A stretch of DNA of 64,000 bases, taken from NCBI GenBank assembly GCA_964418695.1, contig CAYQMN010000003.1, forward strand, positions 124,001 through 188,000, read 5' to 3'. Position 1 is the stretch's first letter. The number at the start of each line of letters is the position of its first letter. Below are positions 58,344-64,000 of the stretch, piece by piece. Source of the DNA: Prado023 sp964418695 (lineage in GTDB: Bacteria > Actinomycetota > Actinomycetes > S36-B12 > CAIYMF01). Made by a program: the position numbers and the translations under genes. The notes beneath the pieces were generated by a model. It did not search any database. It was not told the DNA's origin and saw only the letters and a list, made by a program, of their open reading frames with translations.

Positions 58344-60353
58344 CTAGGGCTGGTCCTCCTCGACGGGAGGCAGCACGCTGGTCTCATGGCTGGGTGAGAC
58401 CGGCGTCGCGGCCGTGTCGTGGGAGAACTTGTGCGCTCCCGCGATCGAGGGCGCGCTCCAGAGCTGCCCGCCGACTGCCACGGTGGCTGCGTGCCGGCCG
58501 GCGAGGCCGCGCAGCAGGAACCCGCCGCCGATGAACAGCACCAGTGCGATGAGGAGCCGGGGCAGAGTGCTGGGATGCTCGGCATCCGCAGCATCGATCC
58601 GGAACTCGTACGCACCGGCCAGCTTCGTCCCGGCAGGAGCAGTCTCCGGGAACCCGCCGAACGGCAGCGGTGAGGTGGCCGCGGCCAGCTTCAGGCCGTG
58701 GACCTCAGCGGACAGCGTGTCCAGATGCTCGATGGCTGCTGCCGCCGCATCCTTGCCGGACTCGATCGCCGTCTTGGCCTCGGCAGCGGCCGACTGGATC
58801 GCGACCGCCATCGCCCCGGCCCAGACGGAGAGCTCGCTCTTGATCCCGCCCATGCCCTCGTTGATCTTGGCCATGCCTTGCTGCACGTCCTGGCCACCAG
58901 GCGAGGAGATGATGCCGTCGACGATCTCGTCCACGGTGGGCAGACCGTCCTGCAGTTCGACGAGCGTGTCGCGGAGGCTGATCAGCCTCTTCTCGAGAAG
59001 CGGAAGCCTGCTGGACAGGGTCTCGAGAAGGGCGTCCACGCCAGGCAGAGCAGGCCCGACCTTCTCGAACACCGCAGCGGCCGTCTGGAAGTCCTTGCTC
59101 TTGAGCTTCGTCAGGGCCTCTTCGCAGGCCTTCGGACGGCCCTCGTCGTCATCGATCGTGGGCGGGGCGGCGCAGTACGCGGGGATGTCGTCGATGGTCA
59201 TCGCCCAGTCGGCGAGATTCGCCACTTCCTTGCTGAGCTCTTCCAGGGCCTCGGCATCCCCGGGGGTCATCGCGTCGCTCCACTGCTGAAGCTTCTCCAT
59301 GTCGACGTCCTCGAGGTCCTCGATGACACCATTGAGCTCCTCGATCCACCCGGGCAGCTTCTCGACGAACGTCGGGCCATCATCCTCGCCGTCGTCGGCG
59401 GTGAGCTGGTCGAGGCCCTTGATGACCTGCGCGAGACCGTCCTGGACCAGAGCCTTGTCAGCGCTGGTGTTGGGCGGGGGCACGCCGGCCTTCGCCGAGG
59501 CCTCGGCAGCGGCCTCCTCGGCCGTCTGCTCGTCCTCCGGCGCGATGTACACCGGCGACGCCTGGATCAGCATCTTGGGGATCTGGACGTTCTCGACGTT
59601 GGCAGACCACCCGAAGGAGGCGATGCCGTCCTCGGCGATCGGCCGGAACGGCAGCTTGATCCACTTGACCAGCCAGTTGCCGCGGCCGTCCGCACCGAGC
59701 ATGGCGCCGTGACCGGCGTTCAGCCCGGCGAACCGGAAGGGCAGCAGCGTCGAGGCCTCGGCGACCCACGGCACGTCGGCCTGGACCTTCTTGGTGACCT
59801 CCTCGCCGCTGATCGAGTCGATGGTGACGTCCATCTCCTGGGTCGACTTGTTGATCAGCGAGTACTTGGCCGTGACCTGGCCGGACTTGCCGCGCAGGTC
59901 CTCGGCCGTGATCGGCTGTCCGTCGAGGGTGAACTCGACCTTCAGCTCCATCGGCAGCGCCTGGTCCTGCGGGAACAGGCTGACCGAGCGGCCGACGCCG
60001 ACGCCGTTGTCCGCGATCGGGATGTTGTAGACGCCCATCCCGTTCTCTTGGTGGATGAACCCGAACTTCTCCAGGTTGTGCAGCGCCTTGCCGTTCTCCG
60101 GGCTCTTCACCGTCACCGTCGTGCCGGGCTCCCCGCTGACGGTGATCTGAGTCGCAGCCCAGCGGTAGTTGAGCGCCTGCGCGTTCTGCGTGCCGTCGGC
60201 GTTGACGCGAACCTGGAGGCTCTGGCCGATCGAGTTGGTGCTCTCCAGCGGGGTCAGCGGCTCGTCATCGGCCCACGCCGCGGTGGGCCCGAGCACCAGT
60301 GCCACCGAGGCGGTGGCGGCAAGCGCCGTCGTCAGTCGTCGGTTGAGCGTCAC
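58344..60353 (-). CDS. Large secreted, membrane-anchored protein of unknown function
   Basis: 669 aa. Sec signal peptide (RRLTTALAATASVALVLG, likely cut after AWA near residue 28), an extracellular beta-rich part (about 30-265), acidic helical stretches (about 280-580) with probable coiled coils (MEKLQQWSDAM, LEKRLISLRDTLVEL), one transmembrane helix near 593-615 (LLIALVLFIGGGFLLRGLAG) and a short cytoplasmic tail ending in PPVEEDQP. The layout recalls YhgE/Pip-like surface proteins, but no family is certain. ATGA overlap with the membrane protein gene upstream suggests a complex. Confidence 0.78.
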   Translation of the reverse strand: MTLNRRLTTALAATASVALVLGPTAAWADDEPLTPLESTNSIGQSLQVRVNADGTQNAQALNYRWAATQITVSGEPGTTVTVKSPENGKALHNLEKFGFIHQENGMGVYNIPIADNGVGVGRSVSLFPQDQALPMELKVEFTLDGQPITAEDLRGKSGQVTAKYSLINKSTQEMDVTIDSISGEEVTKKVQADVPWVAEASTLLPFRFAGLNAGHGAMLGADGRGNWLVKWIKLPFRPIAEDGIASFGWSANVENVQIPKMLIQASPVYIAPEDEQTAEEAAAEASAKAGVPPPNTSADKALVQDGLAQVIKGLDQLTADDGEDDGPTFVEKLPGWIEELNGVIEDLEDVDMEKLQQWSDAMTPGDAEALEELSKEVANLADWAMTIDDIPAYCAAPPTIDDDEGRPKACEEALTKLKSKDFQTAAAVFEKVGPALPGVDALLETLSSRLPLLEKRLISLRDTLVELQDGLPTVDEIVDGIISSPGGQDVQQGMAKINEGMGGIKSELSVWAGAMAVAIQSAAAEAKTAIESGKDAAAAAIEHLDTLSAEVHGLKLAAATSPLPFGGFPETAPAGTKLAGAYEFRIDAADAEHPSTLPRLLIALVLFIGGGFLLRGLAGRHAATVAVGGQLWSAPSIAGAHKFSHDTAATPVSPSHETSVLPPVEEDQP

Positions 60354-60904
60354 TGGGCCACCCCCGCGTTCGCGATCTTCTCTGCTTCCTTGGCCGCTGC
60401 GGCCTCCTCGTCGCTGGCCACGAACATGCGGATGAGCACGCCGGCGAGGAAGCCGAGTGCCAGCGGGAACGCCGTCTGGCCCAGCGCGATCGGCATCGCG
60501 ACGTTGAGGCCCTGTGGGTCGAGGTTGAACGTGGTCGCGAAGACCGCGGTCATGGCGCCCTCACCCAGGATGATCGCCATGTAGGTGACCTGGCTGCGGG
60601 TCCACGTGGCCGACAGTGCGGCGAGCAGCAGCGGGATGATCCCACCGATCAGCAGGCCGTTGATCGTGTCGGGCATCAGCAGCGCGCCGATCGTGAAGCC
60701 GAGACCGGCGAACACGACGCCGAGGAGCATCCACAGCCCGCGGGCGAAGGCACGGTCTGGACGGCCGAGCTGAGCGCCGACGAAGCCGGCGCCCACGGCC
60801 GCAGCCGCGGTGAGCATGGTGGTCGGCCCGCCCAGCGGGCCAGCCAACCGGACGACCACTAATGCAAGGATCATGCCTAGGCAGGATGCCCATACGCGTC
60901 CCAT
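60350..60904 (-). CDS. Small integral membrane protein, partner of the secreted protein
   Basis: 184 aa, five or six hydrophobic segments (MILALVVVRLAG, MLTAAAAVGAGFVGAQLG, LWMLLGVVFAGLGFTIGALL, LLIGGIIPLLLAALSA, ALGQTAFPLALGFLAGVLI) and a charged C-terminus (SDEEAAAAKEAEK). Pattern is similar to small FUSC/DUF1097-like proteins, not assignable with confidence. GGAAGG before ATG 60904. Operon with the following secreted protein gene. Confidence 0.78.
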   Translation of the reverse strand: MGRVWASCLGMILALVVVRLAGPLGGPTTMLTAAAAVGAGFVGAQLGRPDRAFARGLWMLLGVVFAGLGFTIGALLMPDTINGLLIGGIIPLLLAALSATWTRSQVTYMAIILGEGAMTAVFATTFNLDPQGLNVAMPIALGQTAFPLALGFLAGVLIRMFVASDEEAAAAKEAEKIANAGVAQ

Positions 60905-61114
60905 CAGTGTTCCTTCCTAGTAGAAGAACATTTCCCCGCGAAAGTAGCGGCACGCGTGCTCACGTTGCTCACTCACAGCGACTGATTCGCCACGAAATCT
61001 CCCGGGGCGTGGACGGGCCGGGACATGGGGGAAGCGCCGATGCCGCCCCGTGCGTCATGGGGCGCCGCCCGTGCGCGACGAGGCGCCGGGCGGTCGATGC
61101 CAAGGGCGTGCGGC

Positions 61115-63343
61115 TCAGGCCTCCCCGGCCAGCCACTCCGCCGGGTCGATGAAGCTGCCCGATCCCCAGCCGTCGCCGCCCGTGGTGACCTCGAAATGCA
61201 GATGCGAGCCGCTGGAGTTGCCGGTGTTCCCGACTTCGCCGACCTTGTCACCGACGGTGACCTCCTCGCCCTCGCTCACGCTGATCGAGGACAGGTGGTT
61301 GTAGGTCGTGTAGTAGCCGTCGTCGTGCTCGATGACCACGCGGTTGCCGTACGCGCCACCGCTGCTGACCTCCACGACCGTGCCGCTGGCCGCCGCGGTG
61401 ACGTCGGTGCCGGTCGGGGCGGCGTAGTCCACGCCGGTGTGGGTGCCGGTGCTCCACATCGGCCCGCTGACGCCGTAGTCGGTGCTGATGTCGTAGCCCT
61501 CGACCGGCGACTGGCGCTGGCTGGCCACTGCCTCCTGCTCGGCCTTCGCCACCGCGGAGGCCTCCTCGTGCTCGGCGTCGGCCTGCGTGACGTCGGTGGC
61601 CTGCGCCTCCATGGCCAGGTAGGCCTCGTTGGCCTCCAGTGCGGCCTCCTCGTAGGCCACGAGCGCCTCGTCGGCAGCCTGGGTCGCGGCGGCCAGGTCG
61701 TCGGCCGCTTCCTGTCGGGCCGCCTGCGCCTCGGCGACCTCCTCGTCGCTGGCGGTGCCGGGCACCGCGGCGCTCAGCCCGGTGCCCTGGCTGATGACGT
61801 CCTCGGTCGCTGCGACGGTCTCGTCGTAGGCGGCCTGGGCGGCGGTCAGCTCGGCGGAGGCCTCCGCGGCCTGCTCAGCGGCCTTGTCGGCGTCCTTCTG
61901 CTTGTCCACCGACTTGTCTTGAGCCTTCTCGAAGTCCTTCTCGGCCTCGTTCAGCTCGTCCTTGGTGTCCTCGGCCTTGTCCTGGGACTTCTGGGCGTCC
62001 TTCACCGAGACCTCGTCGGCATCCACGTCCACGTCGTCGGCCTTGACGTTGTCGGCCTCCTCGGGGGTGACCTCCTTCGGGTCCACGGAGCCCGGCGCCA
62101 GCGTCTCGGCCTCGTCGGCCTCCTCCTCGGCGGCGCCCTCATCGGCGGCGGCATCATCCGTGGCGCCCTCGTCGGCGTCGCCGTCCTCGTCCTTGGCGGC
62201 GGCCTCCGAAGCCTCCTCAGCCTCCTCCGTCTCGGCCTCTGCGGCCTCGACGTCCTGGCCGGTCTCCTCGGCCAGCGCCGCTCTGGCTGATCGCGCGCTC
62301 TCCTGCGCTTGGTCGTGCGCCTCGGCCACCTCGGCCGGCGAGGCGCCCTGGGCGGCCTGGTCGAGCGCAGCCTCGTAGTCGGTGACGGTCTGGGAGATGC
62401 TGGCCTCGGCCCGGTCGCGGCTGGAGGCAGCGCCTGCCGGGGCCGCTGCGCCGATGGCGCCGAGGGCGAGCAGGCCCGCCGCGCCGGCCTTCACCATGGT
62501 CGGCGAGACGATGCCGAGCCGGACCGCGTCGAGCACGAGCAGGAACGGCACGTCGGTCTGGGTGAGCACCGCGTTCGGAATCGCTCCGGGCCCTTGCAAC
62601 CCGGTCGCCGCACGCAGGCGCTTGGCCCGGCCGAAGCGTCCACCGAGCTTGACGTCGCCCAGGTGGTCGATCACCAGCTGGTAGTCCCCCGAGCGCAGCT
62701 GATCCAGCACGACCGAGACCGGGTCGGTCACCTCGTCGACCAGGATCCAGTTCGCCCGCCGGCCGGCCTCCTCGATTCGGCGCAGGGCCTGGTCGTAGAG
62801 GTCGCGGTCGCGGGCCCCGGCGAACAGGTCGCGGACCGTCTCGATCTTCTTGGGCAGCGGCTCGCCGGGCGCGCCGAGGACCAGGACGTCCAGCTCGGCG
62901 TCGGTGGAGGTGGCCGAGGCGACGGCGATCAGGGTCATCAGCCCGGAGGGCTTGCCGTCTTCGAGATTGATGACGCACAGGATGCGGTCAATCGCGCTGA
63001 CCTCGCTGCCCATCATGAGGGCGGCGAACCCGGGCAGGTCCTCGGTGGCGTGCCGGCCGGTGCACTCCAGCAGCTGCACCAGGAGGTCCTGGGGCGCGGC
63101 CAGGTCGCGGCGCAGGCCCACCCAGGGGACGGTCGCGCGCTGGGCGAACTTGAACGCCCGATCCAGGGTCACCGCACCCTTCTCCGGATGCACCAGGTTG
63201 ATGCCCGCGGGCAGACCCTCGGCGCCCTCGGCGACCAGGACGTGCACCTTCTCCCAGGCCTCCAGCGCGACCGCCGGGAGCACGCGGCTCGCCGGTGCGT
63301 CGTCGACCATCACCACGATCCCCTGCGAGAGATATCGCGCCAT
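61115..63343 (-). CDS. Usp-like cytosolic domain - TM - acidic coiled coil - M23 (LytM) endopeptidase fusion
   Basis: 742 aa. Residues 1-280 look like two Rossmann/universal-stress-type domains (GIVVMVDDAPASRVLPAV; RILCVINLEDGKPSG then LDVLVLGAPGE, and TQTDVPFLLVLDAVRLG). One transmembrane helix (about 284-306, AGAAGLLALGAIGAAAPAG) puts the rest outside: Glu/Asp/Ala-rich coiled coil (about 310-610, strongly acidic at 365-450) and an M23 domain (615-742) with intact zinc site H635/D639 (GTHTGVD), H683 and H714-L-H716. So a cytosolic sensor-like module is joined to a peptidoglycan endopeptidase. GGAGGTGCACG precedes ATG 63343; a TTGACA-like -35 is at 63425-63430. No neighbour FtsEX. Confidence 0.85.
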   Translation of the reverse strand: MARYLSQGIVVMVDDAPASRVLPAVALEAWEKVHVLVAEGAEGLPAGINLVHPEKGAVTLDRAFKFAQRATVPWVGLRRDLAAPQDLLVQLLECTGRHATEDLPGFAALMMGSEVSAIDRILCVINLEDGKPSGLMTLIAVASATSTDAELDVLVLGAPGEPLPKKIETVRDLFAGARDRDLYDQALRRIEEAGRRANWILVDEVTDPVSVVLDQLRSGDYQLVIDHLGDVKLGGRFGRAKRLRAATGLQGPGAIPNAVLTQTDVPFLLVLDAVRLGIVSPTMVKAGAAGLLALGAIGAAAPAGAASSRDRAEASISQTVTDYEAALDQAAQGASPAEVAEAHDQAQESARSARAALAEETGQDVEAAEAETEEAEEASEAAAKDEDGDADEGATDDAAADEGAAEEEADEAETLAPGSVDPKEVTPEEADNVKADDVDVDADEVSVKDAQKSQDKAEDTKDELNEAEKDFEKAQDKSVDKQKDADKAAEQAAEASAELTAAQAAYDETVAATEDVISQGTGLSAAVPGTASDEEVAEAQAARQEAADDLAAATQAADEALVAYEEAALEANEAYLAMEAQATDVTQADAEHEEASAVAKAEQEAVASQRQSPVEGYDISTDYGVSGPMWSTGTHTGVDYAAPTGTDVTAAASGTVVEVSSGGAYGNRVVIEHDDGYYTTYNHLSSISVSEGEEVTVGDKVGEVGNTGNSSGSHLHFEVTTGGDGWGSGSFIDPAEWLAGEA

Positions 63344-63535
63344 CGTGCACCTCCATCCGCGCCACCGGGACACCTCTGTCACCGCCCCGCTCCCCGACGA
63401 GCGCATGCATAGGAAGTCTTGCGGTGTCAAGTATGGGATGACGATGTGGTGGAGGTCACGCCGGGTAGCCACACCGCGCCGATCTCGCGCACGAGACGGG
63501 CCGTGAGCCGCCGACCGCGACCGCGGGAACGGTCA

Positions 63536-63556
63536 CTTGAGTCGAAGTGGCTCAAG
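63536..63556. promoter_or_regulatory. HAIR element (HspR operator) upstream of dnaK
   Basis: CTTGAGT-N7-GCTCAAG, one mismatch from the CTTGAGT-N7-ACTCAAG consensus bound by the heat-shock repressor HspR in actinobacteria. It lies just upstream of TTGCAT (63573-63578) and GAATAG (63597-63602), the likely -35 and -10 boxes. Confidence 0.85.
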
Positions 63557-63614
63557 TGATGTGCGTCAGGACTTGCATCTTCCAGGAGTTCCGGCAGAAT
63601 AGTTCCCGTACATC

Positions 63615-63634
63615 TTCGGAGGCAGACCTCCGAA
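63615..63634 (+). promoter_or_regulatory. Hairpin in the dnaK leader
   Basis: TTCGGAGG-CAGA-CCTCCGAA, perfect 8-bp stem with 4-nt loop, 26 nt before the dnaK ATG. May stabilise the mRNA. Confidence 0.55.
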
Positions 63635-63660
63635 CCCCAGAACGAGAGGAACCACCTTCC

Positions 63661-64000
63661 ATGAGCCGTGCTGTCGGCATCGACCTCGGTACCACCAACT
63701 CCTGCGTCGCCGTCCTGGAGGCCGGCGAGCCCGTCGTGATCGCCAACGCCGAGGGTGCCCGCACCACCCCGTCGGTGGTCGCCTTCGCCAAGAACGGCGA
63801 GGTCCTGGTCGGCGAGGTCGCCAAGCGGCAGGCCGTGACGAACCCGGACCGCACGATCCGCTCGATCAAGCGCTTCATGGGCGACGCGACCCACAAGACC
63901 ACCATCGACGACAAGGCCTTCACGCCTCAGGAGATCAGCGCGCGCGTGCTGATGAAGCTCAAGCGCGACGCCGAGTCCTACCTGGGCGAGACGGTCACCG
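63661..64000 (+). CDS. dnaK: Molecular chaperone DnaK, N-terminal part (continues beyond window)
   Basis: 113 codons visible. Hsp70 nucleotide-binding domain start: SRAVGIDLGTTNSCVAVLEA (phosphate-1 loop), TTPSVVAF and RTIRSIKRFMG. AGAGGA ahead of ATG 63661. HspR-type operator upstream predicts heat induction. In actinobacteria grpE, dnaJ and hspR normally follow. Confidence 0.97.
   Translation, partial: MSRAVGIDLGTTNSCVAVLEAGEPVVIANAEGARTTPSVVAFAKNGEVLVGEVAKRQAVTNPDRTIRSIKRFMGDATHKTTIDDKAFTPQEISARVLMKLKRDAESYLGETVT

Larger units (their letters stand above)
63344..63660. other. Divergent regulatory region between the M23 fusion and dnaK
   Basis: No gene. Holds the M23 gene promoter on the left, then the HspR site, promoter and structured leader of dnaK. 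Confidence 0.7.

Noticed and set aside
63344..63535. Possible c-di-AMP (ydaO) riboswitch upstream of the M23 gene
   Set aside because: Looked for because such switches often precede actinobacterial cell-wall hydrolases; the conserved ydaO core blocks are not present.

Overview
The window is 64 kb of very GC-rich bacterial chromosome with strong G/C at third codon positions, many GTG starts and start-stop overlaps of the ATGA or GTGA type. The gene content (DisA/RadA, bS22, HspR-type control of dnaK, a mycobacterial-like proC to serB1-like block, KtrAB, AcuC) points to an actinomycete (Actinomycetota), probably Propionibacteriales or Micrococcales. The species cannot be named from sequence alone. 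Most of the window is core chromosome. No rRNA, CRISPR array or prophage was seen.

Layout. 1-1.1 kb: 3' end of clpC. 1.3-2.4 kb: a frameshifted D12-class adenine methylase. 2.7-6.2 kb: an anchored secreted protein, then disA (c-di-AMP synthesis) and radA in divergent orientation. 6.3-11 kb: a Cys-rich conserved protein, a sugar-isomerase-like TIM barrel with a histone-like tail, a TetR regulator and an App1-type phosphatase. 11.1-21.4 kb: proline dehydrogenase-like/proC, a KtrA/KtrB potassium uptake pair (a usual c-di-AMP target), acuC, the 32-codon gene for ribosomal protein bS22, a GalE2-like epimerase, an acyltransferase, an HAD phosphatase, an acyl-CoA-synthetase-like enzyme and a glutaredoxin-like protein. 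21.5-25 kb: nitrilase-family amidase, GNAT acetyltransferase and a 615-aa acyl-CoA dehydrogenase. 25-30 kb: a ClC channel and a sulfonate/taurine/nitrate-type ABC operon. 30-36.7 kb: PLP decarboxylase plus GPH symporter operon, a membrane protein of unknown role, epoxide hydrolase and a UDPGP-family uridylyltransferase. 37-43 kb: two-component system, MacB/FtsX-like ABC exporter and a CoA-binding protein. 43-45.4 kb: MocR regulator divergent from a YczE-type membrane protein. 45.5-51 kb: a possible accessory patch with a protein carrying the LQxTAGNRAV signature of contractile-injection-system cargo and a leaderless M6 metalloprotease, separated by a flippase-like protein and a methyltransferase. 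51-55.3 kb: VapBC, tRNA-Gly(CCC), dcd, a complete IS481-family element and an MFS exporter. 55.6-64 kb: an EtfD-like Fe-S oxidoreductase, a secreted/membrane pair, a striking Usp-like/TM/coiled-coil/M23 fusion, and the start of dnaK.

How it fits together. The acyl-CoA dehydrogenase and the EtfD-like protein, 33 kb apart, share a 16-bp operator-like sequence (15/16 identical), suggesting one fatty-acid-oxidation regulon that includes both the dehydrogenase and its route to the quinone pool. DisA and KtrAB suggest c-di-AMP control of potassium uptake. At least fourteen genes have a TAnnnT-type hexamer (one variant is GACACT) 6-7 nt before a GTG or ATG, the signature of leaderless transcription, and this was used to choose several starts.
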